A stretch of DNA of 60,145 nt, taken from Paraburkholderia sp. (GTDB lineage: Bacteria; Pseudomonadota; Gammaproteobacteria; Burkholderiales; Burkholderiaceae). Location of the stretch: the NCBI RefSeq assembly GCF_026225065.1, contig NZ_JAMFSB010000082.1:1-60145 (forward strand), read 5' to 3'. The notes under the pieces were generated by a model. The model saw only the letters and a program-made list of their open reading frames with translations, was not told where the DNA came from and did no database searches. Made by a program: the position numbers and the translations under genes. This document shows positions 17,279 to 26,255 of the stretch, one piece after another; within the stretch, counting starts at the first letter, position 1; each line of letters begins with the position of its first letter.

Positions 17279-17908
17279 CTAGTCGAGCGACAGACGCAAC
17301 GCGAAACCGATCAAGGCAGCGGAGAACGTCCAGCGCTGCAGTGTTTGCGCGAGAGGATGCGAGCGCATCCAGCCTGCAATACGCGCAGCGCCAATCGCAC
17401 AGGTTATGTCGAAACACGCGCCGATCGCGACCAGGACTGCGCCGAGCTCGATCATCTGCAACGCGACGGGCCCTGCTTCCGGCCGCACGAACTGCGGCAG
17501 CAGCACCGAGCAGAACAGCAGCGCCTTAGGATTCAGCAGATTGGTGAGCAGGCCTTTGACGAACGCGGTCCGCAGCGGCCGCGGCCCAGCCGTCAAGATG
17601 CCGCCCTCGGGCAACGCGAATACCGGCGAGCGGAAAATCTGTACGGCGATCCATGCGAGATAGACAGCGCCGCCGTACCTCACCACCTCATAGAGCCACG
17701 GCGCGCTGCGCAGCAGTGCCGCGACCCCGCACGCCGACAGGGTCACATGGGTCGCCCGTGCGAGGCCCAGGCCGCCAGCGGTGGCAAAACCGGTGCGTGC
17801 GCCGCGTCCGATAGTTGTCTGCAGCAACAGAGCCATGTCTGGTCCCGGCACGGCGTAGACGATAAGTAGTGCAGCAACGAAGACGATCAGAAGGTGCGCG
17901 GAAATCAT
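17279..17908 (-). CDS. LysE/RhtB-family amino-acid exporter
   Basis: This 209-aa membrane protein has about six helices and the LysE/RhtB N-terminal motif ([14 protein letters not shown]), followed by [20 protein letters not shown]. The conserved loop [17 protein letters not shown] lies near residue 120. Family members export amino acids such as threonine, homoserine, leucine or lysine. It is divergent from an Lrp/AsnC regulator across 134 bases, the usual arrangement for regulator-controlled LysE exporters, so amino-acid-induced export is a reasonable inference. Confidence 0.9.
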   Translation of the reverse strand: MISAHLLIVFVAALLIVYAVPGPDMALLLQTTIGRGARTGFATAGGLGLARATHVTLSACGVAALLRSAPWLYEVVRYGGAVYLAWIAVQIFRSPVFALPEGGILTAGPRPLRTAFVKGLLTNLLNPKALLFCSVLLPQFVRPEAGPVALQMIELGAVLVAIGACFDITCAIGAARIAGWMRSHPLAQTLQRWTFSAALIGFALRLSLD

Positions 17909-18042
17909 ATGAGCCTCACGTTTATCAGGGGTCTATCTTGCTGTCGAAGTGCGAGGGCTTTCTGGCGAGTTACACGGCCGAATCCTGGTGCATTGGGGGA
18001 ATACGCTAACATGTTGCAATTCAATAGATTTTCCCCCTCCCG

Positions 18043-18507
18043 ATGGATGACCTCGATAAAATCGACCGCGCAATCCTGGCGGCGCTGCAAAACGACGGCC
18101 GCATATCCAACGCCCGGCTGGCCGAAGTCGTCGGTCTCAGCGAGACCCCTTGCGCGCGTCGGCTGAAGAGGCTCGAGAGCGCTGGCTACATCGATCAGTA
18201 CCGGGCCATGCTGTCGCGTTCGGCGCTCGGCTTCGGGGTGGTCGCGTTCGTTTATGTCCGCTTCGCGGTGCACGATCGCGCTGTGGCTACCCGCTTCGAG
18301 CGCGAAGTGCAGGCGATTCCCCGCATCCTCGCGTGTCATAACGTGTCAGGTAGCGCGGATTACGTGCTGCAGGTGGTGGCCCGCGATCTCGACGATTACG
18401 GGACCTTCATGCGCGACGAAATGCGCAGCCTGCCGGGGGTGACATCGGTTGAATCGTCACTGTCGCTACGCGAAATCAAGGCCAATGGCGGTTTGCCGCT
18501 CGGCTGA
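18043..18507 (+). CDS. Lrp/AsnC-family regulator, probably of the adjacent exporter
   Basis: This 154-aa protein starts MDDLDKIDRAILAALQNDGR. The helix-turn-helix covers residues ~5-55 (ISNARLAEVVGLSETPCARRLKRLE), and the RAM effector domain covers ~65-145 (FVYVRFAVHD, AIPRILACHNVSGSADYVLQVVARDLDDY, LPGVTSVESSLSLREIK). Such regulators form octamers that bind amino acids. It is transcribed divergently from the LysE-type exporter, which is its likely target. The ATG lies 15 bases into a T/C-rich leader without a strong ribosome site. Confidence 0.92.
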   Translation: MDDLDKIDRAILAALQNDGRISNARLAEVVGLSETPCARRLKRLESAGYIDQYRAMLSRSALGFGVVAFVYVRFAVHDRAVATRFEREVQAIPRILACHNVSGSADYVLQVVARDLDDYGTFMRDEMRSLPGVTSVESSLSLREIKANGGLPLG

Positions 18508-18602
18508 TCCCCTGCCCGGTGTGCGCCGTCCGTCAGTCATGGCATAGTCGCCGGTACGGCACGGCATGACGTTCTCGCCGGATGAACTACGGAGTTTTCT
18601 CG

Positions 18603-18836
18603 ATGAATCACGAACAGGCGCGAGCCGAAGAATCGCGCGCGATGGAGCGCGTACTGACTGCCACGCAGCGAGTGCAGGCGGCTTTCACTTCCCTGCAGGC
18701 GCAATTTCCGCCCGCAGGCGAAGGGCGCCCCTCGCAATTTGCGCTGCAGACTTTCGACGCGGCACTGCAGGAACTGGAAGATGCGCAAGCAGCGTTCGAC
18801 GAATTGCTCGGAGATTTGCTTGACGGCAACCGGTGA
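18603..18836 (+). CDS. Small hypothetical protein (77 aa), helical
   Basis: The protein (MNHEQARAEESRAMERVLTA...) is rich in Ala, Glu and Gln and appears all-helical. Two helices are separated by QFPPAGEGRPS, so a helical hairpin or coiled coil is likely. A CGGAG ribosome site precedes the ATG at 18603 by about 8 bases. An in-frame ATG at 18582 is less well placed. It is an acidic soluble protein of unknown role, transcribed after the Lrp gene but separated from it by 95 bases. Confidence 0.6.
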   Translation: MNHEQARAEESRAMERVLTATQRVQAAFTSLQAQFPPAGEGRPSQFALQTFDAALQELEDAQAAFDELLGDLLDGNR

Positions 18837-19027
18837 GTGGCTTAGCTGCTGCAATCTTGCCCCTGCCCTACGCCCTCTAAAGCTGCACTCCACAACCCGT
18901 CCATCATTCACTTGCGCGCTCGTCCTACATCCGCCTCATGCTGAACGTCTGCTGAAAATAGGACGATCGACGGCATTGGTTAAAGCAGGCGCCGTTGTGG
19001 AACACAACACGCCCGCCCTCACCAGTT

Positions 19028-19348
19028 TTACTGGCTCGCTGCCTGACCGGCCCCCGCCTTCTTCTCCGCGTTCTGAAGGTCCGTCGGATAGTTCGGGTCA
19101 TTGCGCGACGGGTTGTAGCCGTTCGCCTCCAGTTTCTTCAATTCGGCATTTTTCTTCGCCCGAGCCTGCTTGCGCGCGGCCTTTCGCTGAGCCTTGGTGG
19201 TTGCCGATGCCGGGGTCGCCGGCGCAGCGGCCGCGCCGCTGTCTGAAGCACCCCCGCTGCTTTGGGCAAGCACAGGCGCGGCCGATCCGATCATAAGTAC
19301 AGCCGATGCGAGAAGGACAGCCATTTTCTTGGAAGGTGAAAAGGTCAT
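19028..19348 (-). CDS. Small secreted DUF4148-like protein
   Basis: This 106-aa protein has a signal peptide (MAVLLASAVLMIGSAAPVLAQ). The mature sequence is first rich in Ala, Ser and Thr, then lysine-rich (KAQRKAARKQARAKKNAEL), and ends with KLEANGYNPSRNDPNYPTDL. That last part resembles the short LExxGYNP-YPxDxQxAE motif of Burkholderia DUF4148 proteins. A GGAG ribosome site precedes the ATG. Periplasmic location is predicted; function is unknown. It is divergent from the arsR-type gene across 262 bases. Confidence 0.75.
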   Translation of the reverse strand: MTFSPSKKMAVLLASAVLMIGSAAPVLAQSSGGASDSGAAAAPATPASATTKAQRKAARKQARAKKNAELKKLEANGYNPSRNDPNYPTDLQNAEKKAGAGQAASQ

Positions 19349-19512
19349 TGATGATCTCCAGTCGAATGCAGGATTTAAAAGACATTTCTCGTCGATGCTT
19401 CATACGATTCCCAATCAAGACTCAGCATGGGAACCGCCAATGTATCCGAATAAGTGGCATCGCGCCCCTGATCTGCAGGCGTCAATCAACCTCATCCGCA
19501 GTAGTGGCTTAA

Positions 19513-19538
19513 CATATATCGCAAATATCCGATATATG
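19513..19538. promoter_or_regulatory. Perfect 9-bp inverted repeat, probable ArsR-type operator
   Basis: CATATATCG (19513-19521) and CGATATATG (19530-19538) are perfect arms 8 bases apart, in an AT-rich island 73-98 bases upstream of the ArsR-family gene. ArsR/SmtB proteins bind AT-rich inverted repeats of this form. The site lies in the divergent region, so the DUF4148-like gene could also be affected. Confidence 0.6.
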
Positions 19539-19610
19539 ATTCGTCATGTTGCGATGCAGACGTCGGGCTGCTTTGGCCCCTGTACCGCTGTTCATGACTG
19601 AACCCCACTG

Positions 19611-19913
19611 ATGACCATCGACATCGACGCGATCCACAAGGCGCTCGCCAATCCCATCCGCCGCGAGATTCTGGCGCGGCTGCGGGATCCGCAAACGCAC
19701 TTCGCCGATCAGGAGTTGCCGCTCGATCACGGCGTATGCGCCGGCAAGATCGACGCGAGTTGCGGGCTGTCGCAGTCCACTGTGTCGGCGCATCTGGCCG
19801 CACTGCAGCGCGCCGGCCTCGTCACGTCGAAGCGGGTCGGCCAGTGGGTGTTTTTCAAACGCAACGAGCCCGTCATTCAGGCGTTTCTCGAGCACATGAA
19901 CACAGGTCTTTGA
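19611..19913 (+). CDS. ArsR-family winged-helix regulator
   Basis: This 100-aa protein starts MTIDIDAIHKALANPIRREIL, the family-typical first helix. The recognition helix region is GLSQSTVSAHLAALQRAGLV, and the wing is SKRVGQWVFFKRN. It has cysteines at CAGKIDASCG, but no clear ArsR CxC or SmtB metal site, so the signal may be redox or an electrophile. No ribosome site precedes the ATG; instead a five-codon frame (MTEPH) stops at TGATG overlapping it, so translational coupling is possible. It lies 85 bases upstream of an ene-reductase, its likely target. Confidence 0.88.
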   Translation: MTIDIDAIHKALANPIRREILARLRDPQTHFADQELPLDHGVCAGKIDASCGLSQSTVSAHLAALQRAGLVTSKRVGQWVFFKRNEPVIQAFLEHMNTGL

Positions 19914-19998
19914 CGCGAGCGTCTGCCTCGCCGCGCTTCTTTCATCACGCTGTTCTTATTGTCCCGGGCATCCTGCCCGCCAGGAAAGGTGAATACTT

Positions 19999-21060
19999 AT
20001 GCCGACGCTTTTTGACCCGCTGCAAATTGGCGATATCACGCTGCAAAACCGCATCATCATGGCGCCGCTGACGCGTCAACGCGCGGGCGACGTCCGCGTG
20101 CCGAACGCATTGATGGCGAAGTATTACGCCGAGCGCGCCTCGGCCGGTCTGATCATCAGCGAGGCCACTTCGGTCACGCCGCAGGGCGTGGGTTACGCCG
20201 ATACGCCGGGTATCTGGTCACAGGAACAGGTTGAAGGCTGGAAGCTTGTCACCAGCGCGGTTCACGCGGCGGGCGGCAAGATTTTCCTGCAGTTGTGGCA
20301 CGTCGGTCGCGTGTCGGACCCGATGTTCCTGAACGGCGAACTGCCCGTTGCACCGAGCGCCATTGCGCCACAGGGTCATGTGAGCCACGTGCGTCCGCAG
20401 CGCCCGTTTGTGACGCCGCGCGCGCTCGATCTGGCCGAGATTCCCGCTATCGTCGAGGCGTATCGCAAGGGTGCAGAAAATGCCAAGGCGGCGGGTTTCG
20501 ACGGCGTTCAGGTGCATGGCGCGAACGGCTATCTGCTCGACCAGTTCCTGCAGGACAGCACGAATCAGCGCACCGACGAATACGGTGGCCCGATCGAAAA
20601 CCGCGCTCGCCTGATGCTCGAAGTGGTGGATGCGTGTATCGAAGTGTGGGGCGCGAATCGCGTCGGCATGCACCTCGCACCGCGCGGCGACGCACACACG
20701 ATGGGCGACTCGAACGCCGCAGCGACGTTCGGCTACGTCGCGCGTGAACTCGGCAAGCGCAAGATCGCGTTTATCGCCGCACGCGAAGCGCTCGGCGATA
20801 AACGCCTCGGCCCGCAACTGAAGGCAGCGTTCGGCAGCCCGTACATTGCCAATGAAAAATTCACCAAGGAGTCCGCACAAACGGTGCTCGACGCCGGCGA
20901 AGCGGATGCCGTGGCGTGGGGTCAACTGTTCATCGCCAATCCGGATTTGCCGCGCCGCTTCGAACTGAACGCGCCGCTGAACCAACCGGATCCGTCGACG
21001 TTCTACGCCGAAGGCGAGGCGGGTTATACGGACTATCCGGCGCTGGAAACGGTGGAATAA
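19999..21060 (+). CDS. Old yellow enzyme-type ene-reductase (NemA-like)
   Basis: This 353-aa FMN-dependent TIM-barrel flavoenzyme reduces activated C=C bonds and nitro compounds with NAD(P)H. The N-terminus FDPLQIGDITLQNRIIMAPLTR is typical. The substrate pair is in VQVHGANGYLLDQFL (His and Asn), and FMN contacts include QLWHVGR and the VAWGQLFIANPDLPRRF end. It follows the ArsR-family gene on the same strand. ArsR or TetR regulators paired with such reductases commonly respond to electrophiles, so a role in detoxifying reactive enones or quinones is inferred. Confidence 0.93.
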   Translation: MPTLFDPLQIGDITLQNRIIMAPLTRQRAGDVRVPNALMAKYYAERASAGLIISEATSVTPQGVGYADTPGIWSQEQVEGWKLVTSAVHAAGGKIFLQLWHVGRVSDPMFLNGELPVAPSAIAPQGHVSHVRPQRPFVTPRALDLAEIPAIVEAYRKGAENAKAAGFDGVQVHGANGYLLDQFLQDSTNQRTDEYGGPIENRARLMLEVVDACIEVWGANRVGMHLAPRGDAHTMGDSNAAATFGYVARELGKRKIAFIAAREALGDKRLGPQLKAAFGSPYIANEKFTKESAQTVLDAGEADAVAWGQLFIANPDLPRRFELNAPLNQPDPSTFYAEGEAGYTDYPALETVE

Positions 21061-21150
21061 GCGCTGGAACGCGTGCTGAAATATGCGCTGGATCACGCGC
21101 TGAAATGAGCGCAAGCCACGCTTGAGCGTGCGGCGGACGCGACCGGGGTG

Positions 21151-21696
21151 TTACCCGGTTGCGCCCGCCGCAGTCACATCGCGGCACATAAAAACACGTT
21201 TTGTTTCGTCGAGCCCGCGTGCCACATGCGCGGCGCGGATTGCCCGCAATTTCGCATCGAGGCGCTCGCTTTCGATCACGCTAAAACCCAGTCGCCGGTA
21301 GTACGGCGCATTCCACGGCACATCGCGAAACGTCGATAGCACCAGTTGTTGCACACCCGCCTGACGGGCGAGCACGGCCACCTCGTCGATCAGCCTCGCA
21401 CCAATGCGCCGACCCGACCATGTGGTCAGAACATCGAGTTCCTCGATATAGAAACGCTTCGCCAGTAGCGCGAACGTCACAAACGCGACACAGTTCCCTA
21501 TGTTGTTCACCGCAACGATGATTTCTGACGCCTCGATCTTCCGGCGCACAAAGTCCGCGTTCATCGGCCGGGCATCCGCAATGCCAGTCAAGCCGACCGT
21601 AGCAAAGCGCTGCGCGGCTTCGTACTCGATCGCCCGCACCACCTCTGCCTCATCGGGCACAGCAAAACGATAACTGATGGCAAACGGATCCAGCAT
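21151..21696 (-). CDS. GNAT-family N-acetyltransferase
   Basis: This 181-aa protein begins MLDPFAISYRFAVPDEAEVV, the usual first strand and helix of the fold. The acetyl-CoA loop is in VLTTWSGRRIGARLIDEVA (R/Q-x-x-G-x-G/A pattern as GRRIGA). The end of the domain is VPWNAPYYRRLGFSVI, typical of GNATs that act on small molecules. The tail (RGLDETKRVFMCRDV) is not recognised. Substrate unknown. It converges on the ene-reductase gene. Confidence 0.85.
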   Translation of the reverse strand: MLDPFAISYRFAVPDEAEVVRAIEYEAAQRFATVGLTGIADARPMNADFVRRKIEASEIIVAVNNIGNCVAFVTFALLAKRFYIEELDVLTTWSGRRIGARLIDEVAVLARQAGVQQLVLSTFRDVPWNAPYYRRLGFSVIESERLDAKLRAIRAAHVARGLDETKRVFMCRDVTAAGATG

Positions 21697-21911
21697 AGCG
21701 TCCGCTACAGATGACTAACAGAAGGCAGTGTCGCACACTCCGAAACCCGGGCTCACTGCAAAGCAGTTACCCGACGACAACGCCGGCCAGGGGCTCCAGG
21801 CGCAGACAAGTTAAGCGCACACGCGCAAAAGCGGTGCTACTGTTAGATGCGCAGGCCGTCGAAAAGCATCACTTCCCGGTTAGGCGCGGCCGCTCACCCC
21901 CAGGAGACATC

Positions 21912-22514
21912 ATGGCGAAAGTATTGGTTCTCTACTACTCGATGTATGGCCACATTGAAACCATGTCGGAGGCGGTGGCCGAAGGCGCCCGCTCGGTGCC
22001 CGGCACTGAGGTCACGGTCATGCGCGTGCCCGAAACCATTCCGGCCGATCAGGCGGCCGCTCACGGCGTCAAGCTCGACCAGAAGGCGCCCGTAGCCAAG
22101 CCCGACGATCTGGCCAATTTCGACGCCATCATCTTCGGCACGCCGACGCGCTTCGGCAATATGGCCGGCCAGATGCGCACGTTCCTCGATCAAACCGGCG
22201 GCCTGTGGATGAAAGGGGCGCTGGTCGGCAAGGTGGGCAGCGTGTTTGCTTCGACTGGCACGCAGCACGGCGGCCAGGAGACGACCATCACGTCGTTCCA
22301 TAACACGTTGATGCACCACGGCATGGTAGTCGTGGGCGTGCCTTACGCGTGCGCGGGGCTTGTGAAAATGGACGAGATCACGGGCGGCACACCTTATGGC
22401 GCGACAACCATGGCAGGTGCAGATGGTAGCCGTCACCCAACGCAGAACGAACTGGACATCGCCCGCTACCAGGGAAAACACGTTGCCGCAATCGCAGCAA
22501 AGTTGGCTAGTTAA
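21912..22514 (+). CDS. wrbA: NAD(P)H:quinone oxidoreductase WrbA
   Basis: This 200-aa flavodoxin-like enzyme starts [18 protein letters not shown] with the FMN phosphate loop (SMYGHIETM). [23 protein letters not shown] and [13 protein letters not shown] are family hallmarks, as is the C-terminal [22 protein letters not shown]. It carries out two-electron quinone reduction, protecting against semiquinone stress, and works as a tetramer in the cytosol. A CAGGAGA ribosome site precedes the ATG. It is monocistronic. Confidence 0.96.
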   Translation: MAKVLVLYYSMYGHIETMSEAVAEGARSVPGTEVTVMRVPETIPADQAAAHGVKLDQKAPVAKPDDLANFDAIIFGTPTRFGNMAGQMRTFLDQTGGLWMKGALVGKVGSVFASTGTQHGGQETTITSFHNTLMHHGMVVVGVPYACAGLVKMDEITGGTPYGATTMAGADGSRHPTQNELDIARYQGKHVAAIAAKLAS

Positions 22515-22685
22515 GCGCACCGGCACGAGCCCGGACCGAACGCAGAAGGCCGTTAATGCAAACGCGGCGCGCGACACGGGAGCAACGCGCGCGCCGACTA
22601 GTCACACTAAATGAGTGCTTCGTCAATCTGTCACTGCGCTGACACAGAACGTTCACCCGAGGCCTCGGCATAAGCTCAAAACAAA

Positions 22686-22711
22686 AAAACCTCCATAAAA
22701 ATGGGGGTTTT
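22686..22711. terminator. Intrinsic terminator-like hairpin
   Basis: AAAACCTCCAT (22686-22696) and ATGGGGGTTTT (22701-22711) pair over 11 bp with one wobble, around an AAAA loop. A-rich and T-rich flanks let it act in either direction. It lies 170 bases after wrbA, before the next gene. Confidence 0.7.
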
Positions 22712-22787
22712 AACAAAATTTAATTTGGGTTGCCGTCTTATATCAAGCAGACTGCGTAAACAGCACGGTCCGTTGACGGAGAAACTC

Positions 22788-23228
22788 ATGAACGTTGAAG
22801 ATACATGGGACGCTCACATGCGCCGCGCGCACATCGACGCCGCACAGGAGCCGTCCGCACCGGCGTCGCATGCACAGACAGCCCCGCTCGCGCGGCGCGC
22901 GATGCTGGTTTGCATCGCACTGGTGTGTGCATGGTCGATCGTCGAAACACCTTGGGAACTGAACCCCACTGATGGCCTTGCGCGCTTTCTCGCGCTAATG
23001 CTCGCCAAATGCCTGCTACTGGCCGTCGGTGCCGCGGCATTTTTCGGGGTTCGGTATGCACGCACCCTGTTTGTTTTCCTATGCGCATCTAGCGTGTTCG
23101 CAGTGGCCTCTACGCTGCCGTTCGAATACACGATCTCGCATGAGCTGTTCACACTGTCGCTAGTCGAATGCGTGTGCAAGGTCGCGCTCGTCGTCAGCTA
23201 TGCGACCTGGTATATAAAAAGCCATTGA
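22788..23228 (+). CDS. Hypothetical four-helix membrane protein
   Basis: This 146-aa protein has a soluble N-terminus of about 35 residues and four predicted membrane helices: MLVCIALVCAWSIVET, FLALMLAKCLLLAVGAAAFF, LFVFLCASSVFAVASTLPF and LVECVCKVALVVSYATWYI. It carries several cysteines in the helices. A GGAG ribosome site stands 7-8 bases before the ATG. I do not recognise a family. It converges on the efflux operon. Confidence 0.65.
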   Translation: MNVEDTWDAHMRRAHIDAAQEPSAPASHAQTAPLARRAMLVCIALVCAWSIVETPWELNPTDGLARFLALMLAKCLLLAVGAAAFFGVRYARTLFVFLCASSVFAVASTLPFEYTISHELFTLSLVECVCKVALVVSYATWYIKSH

Positions 23229-23232
23229 GCGA

Positions 23233-23256
23233 GCGGCGCGTGACACCACGCGCCGC
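23233..23256. terminator. Perfect 10-bp hairpin between converging genes
   Basis: GCGGCGCGTG (23233-23242), loop ACAC, CACGCGCCGC (23247-23256). It begins 4 bases after one stop codon and ends 20 bases before the other. There is no T-run, but the position suggests a shared two-way terminator. Confidence 0.55.
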
Positions 23257-23276
23257 AACAGCACGATCGGGACTGC

Positions 23277-24836
23277 TTAGTGCGCGGCGGCAGCCGCTGC
23301 ATCCGCACTGCCCTTGCCCGGTTTCGTCAGCCAGATCAGCGGAATGATGGCGACAAAAATCACCGCTGAGAGCCAGAAGATGTCATTGAGGCCAAGCATG
23401 GCCGCCTGCGCGTCGAGCGAACGTTCGAAGAATGCGAGCGCCTGATGCGAATTACCGCCGAGTGTCGTTTGCACTGCATCGAGTCCAGAAACAAAGGTCG
23501 GATTATCGACGCTCGATTGTTCGGCGAGGCGCGCGTGATGCAGGATCTGGCGATTGTTCCAACCTGTGCTCGCTAGTGAAGTCCCTACCGCGCCGGCAAA
23601 CACGCGCACGAAATTCGACAGGCCAGCCGCAGAGGGAATCTTCTCGGCGGGTAACCCTGAGAGAATGATCGCGGTCAATGGCACAAAGAAGAAGCCAGTC
23701 GGGAAGCCCTGCAGCAAAGTCGGAAGCACGAGCGTTCGAGTATCGACGCCCGTCGTATAACCCGAGCGCATGAAGAACACGGCCGCAAAGCCGAGGAACG
23801 CCAGGGTCGCAAGCACGCGGGCATCGGAGCGCGGCAGGAGCTTGGCGATCACCGGCGAGAGCAGCACGGCGAAGATGCCGAGCGGCGCCATGACCAGACC
23901 GGCATCGACAGCGCGGTAGTTTAGATACTCTTGCATCCATTGCGGCAACAGCACGAGGTTTGAGAAAAACACGGCATACGCCACCGAAATCGCCGCGGTG
24001 CCGCCGAGAAAATTTCGTCCTGCAAATAGCCGCAAGTTGACGATCGGATTTTTCTCGGTCAACTCCCAGATCAGAAAGAAGGCGAAACTGATCAGCGCGA
24101 ACACCGTCAGCGCGACGATGACCGGCGAGTTGAACCAGTCGAGATCCTTGCCTTTGTCGAGCATCACCTGCAGCGAGCCCACCCAGGCGATCAGCGACAG
24201 CAGACCTACCTTGTCGATCGGCAGACGTTTGGTTGGCGTTTCGCGCTCGCGATAGATAATCCACGTCACCGCCGCGGCAAAGATGCCTACAGGAATGTTG
24301 ATATAGAAGATCCATGACCATGAATAGCTGTCGGTGATCCAGCCACCTAACACCGGCCCGGCAATCGGACCGACGGTCGCGGTCATCGCCCACAGCGCCA
24401 ACGCAAGCGAGCTCTTTTCCTTCGGATAGGAGCCGAGCAGAATCGCTTGCGATAGTGGGATCAACGGACCGGCCACCGCGCCTTGCAAGATCCGCGCGGC
24501 GAGCAGCACCGGCAGGTTCGGCGCGAGGCCGCACAGCCACGACGACACCACAAACAACAGAATGGCCCAGACAAACAGTTTGATCTGTCCGACCCGCTGC
24601 GTCAGCCACCCGGTCAGCGGAATCGAGATCGCGTTGGCGGCCGAGAACAGCGTGATCACCCAGGTGCCCTCGTCCACCGATACGCCGAGGTTGCCGGCGA
24701 TGGTCGGGATCGCGACGTTCGCGATCGACGAGTCCAGCACGTTCATGAAAGTGGCCAGCGCCACGGCGAGAGTCGCCAGCACAAGCTTGCCGCCGGAGAG
24801 CGGCGCGAGTGCAGCGGGATTGGTCGATTGATTCAT
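23277..24836 (-). CDS. DHA2-family multidrug efflux pump (EmrB/QacA type)
   Basis: This 519-aa major-facilitator protein has about 14 membrane helices, the DHA2 count. Motif D1 near residue 30 reads FMNVLDSSIANVAIPTI; motif A reads GWLTQRVGQIK; and motif C reads LWAMTATVGPIAGPVLGGWI. It is a proton-driven inner-membrane pump that would dock on the upstream-encoded EmrA-like adaptor and the outer-membrane factor. It is the last gene of the marR-led operon, and 50 bases before its ATG is a copy of the operator found at marR. Confidence 0.92.
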   Translation of the reverse strand: MNQSTNPAALAPLSGGKLVLATLAVALATFMNVLDSSIANVAIPTIAGNLGVSVDEGTWVITLFSAANAISIPLTGWLTQRVGQIKLFVWAILLFVVSSWLCGLAPNLPVLLAARILQGAVAGPLIPLSQAILLGSYPKEKSSLALALWAMTATVGPIAGPVLGGWITDSYSWSWIFYINIPVGIFAAAVTWIIYRERETPTKRLPIDKVGLLSLIAWVGSLQVMLDKGKDLDWFNSPVIVALTVFALISFAFFLIWELTEKNPIVNLRLFAGRNFLGGTAAISVAYAVFFSNLVLLPQWMQEYLNYRAVDAGLVMAPLGIFAVLLSPVIAKLLPRSDARVLATLAFLGFAAVFFMRSGYTTGVDTRTLVLPTLLQGFPTGFFFVPLTAIILSGLPAEKIPSAAGLSNFVRVFAGAVGTSLASTGWNNRQILHHARLAEQSSVDNPTFVSGLDAVQTTLGGNSHQALAFFERSLDAQAAMLGLNDIFWLSAVIFVAIIPLIWLTKPGKGSADAAAAAAH

Positions 24837-24885
24837 TTCATCACCCGTCGGAAGGAACGACGGTCAGAGCGCGTGCCCGGCTATC

Positions 24886-24895
24886 TGACCTGTCA
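24886..24895. promoter_or_regulatory. MarR operator copy 1 (before the emrB-like gene)
   Basis: TGACAGGTCA on the minus strand, within CTGACAGGTCAG, lies in the 103-base gap between the adaptor and pump genes. The same ten bases occur at 27811-27820 and 28318-28327. Its presence here suggests an internal regulated promoter or a roadblock site. Confidence 0.65.
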
Positions 24896-24939
24896 GCTAA
24901 TACGACAAAAAATTTCGTGCCTGCGTTAGCTGTTGAACG

Positions 24940-26211
24940 TCAACCGGCGTTCCGCGGTACCGCGTGCCGTGCTGCGGACTTTTGCGGAGCGCCCGTCGAT
25001 GCGCTCTGGCTGAGCGGTACGTTCTGGCCAATGATCTGCTCGATCTGGGCGTCGGCTGCCGCGCCATACTCAGCGAATACATCCGTGCGGTACGTCGTAT
25101 TGACTGCGGCAGCCAACTGGGTGCCGGACTCGTCATGCGTGTTCACGTCGACCTGCATCGACAGGCCGATCCGCAACGGATGCGCATCGAGTTCGTGCTG
25201 GTCCAGTTGCACACGCACGGGCAGTCGCTGCACGACCTTGATCCAGTTGCCGGTGGCGTTCTGTGCTGGCAATACATCGAAGGCCGCGCCAGTGCCGGCC
25301 GAAAAACCCACCACCTTGCCGTGATACTCGACGCCCGACCCGTAGACATCAGCCGTCAACGTGACGGGCTGACCGATGCGCATGTGCCGCAATTGCCCTT
25401 CCTTGAAGTTCGCATCCACCCACACGCCGTCGAGCGGTACGATCGCCATCAACGGCGCGCCTGGGGCCACACGTTGGCCGACCTGCACCGAGCGGCGCGC
25501 GACATAGCCGGTCACAGGTGCGGGCAAGGTATCGCGAGCGTAGTCGAGGTAAGCATTGCGTACCTTCGACGCAGCGGCCTGGACGTCCGGATGCTGGCCA
25601 ATCGTGGTCCGGTCGGTCAGCGCGTGATTTGCTTCGGCTTGCTGACGAGCTGCTTCGAGTGACGCCTCGGCGGACCTGACGGAGTCCTGCGCGTGCGAAA
25701 TATCTTCCCCCGACACAGCTCCCGTTCCGGCCACGGCCTCGCGGCGTTTCAGGTCGTCATTTGCACGCGCCAGGTCCGACTCGCGCTGGGCGATGTTGGC
25801 TGCGTAGAAGTCGTTGTTCACGTAGAGACCGCTGACTTGCCGCACGGTCTGGCCGAGTGTCGCTTCGGCGTTCAGGAGCGCGACCCTTGCGTCGGCGCCG
25901 TCGAGGGTCACCACCGGGTCACCCTGCTTGACGATCTGCGTGTCGTCCGCGTTGACGGCAACCACGGTGCCACTGACCTGCGGGGTCAACTGCACGAGAT
26001 TGCCGCTTACGTACGCGTCGTCGGTAGACTGCTCGAAGCGCCCAATCGTGTAGTAGTACGCACCGTAGGCAGCGCTGGCCACCGCGACGGTGGTCACCAG
26101 CAGCGTCAGCATAAGCTTGCGCTTGCTGCGGTTTTTCAAGTCAGCTTGTCCTGTCTGCTCGGGCTGTCCAGTTTGGGCCGGCGCGCGCTCGATAGTGGTT
26201 GTATCGCTCAT
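24940..26211 (-). CDS. EmrA/HlyD-family membrane-fusion protein
   Basis: This 423-aa periplasmic adaptor starts MSDTTTIERAPAQTG. A membrane anchor covers residues ~30-55 (LMLTLLVTTVAVASAAYGAYYY). The biotinyl-lipoyl halves are TPQVSGTVVAVNADDTQIVKQGDPV and APVTGYVARRSVQVGQRVAPG, separated by a coiled-coil hairpin of about 100 residues. The DAYVSGNLV entry is typical of EmrA. It links the pump to the outer-membrane factor. It is 44 bases after the outer-membrane factor gene. The Ala/Thr/Gly-rich N- and C-terminal tails are probably disordered. Confidence 0.92.
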   Translation of the reverse strand: MSDTTTIERAPAQTGQPEQTGQADLKNRSKRKLMLTLLVTTVAVASAAYGAYYYTIGRFEQSTDDAYVSGNLVQLTPQVSGTVVAVNADDTQIVKQGDPVVTLDGADARVALLNAEATLGQTVRQVSGLYVNNDFYAANIAQRESDLARANDDLKRREAVAGTGAVSGEDISHAQDSVRSAEASLEAARQQAEANHALTDRTTIGQHPDVQAAASKVRNAYLDYARDTLPAPVTGYVARRSVQVGQRVAPGAPLMAIVPLDGVWVDANFKEGQLRHMRIGQPVTLTADVYGSGVEYHGKVVGFSAGTGAAFDVLPAQNATGNWIKVVQRLPVRVQLDQHELDAHPLRIGLSMQVDVNTHDESGTQLAAAVNTTYRTDVFAEYGAAADAQIEQIIGQNVPLSQSASTGAPQKSAARHAVPRNAG

Positions 26212-26255
26212 TTCAATGACTCCAGGCAAAGAATGAAGGTGTCGCAAAGCGCGCA

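Noticed and set aside
19597..22977. A shared 17-base sequence (ACTGAACCCCACTGATG) before the arsR-type gene and inside the membrane protein gene at about 22960
   Set aside because: One copy is coding and the other a leader; no flanking similarity, and a match of this length is not very improbable in 60 kb.
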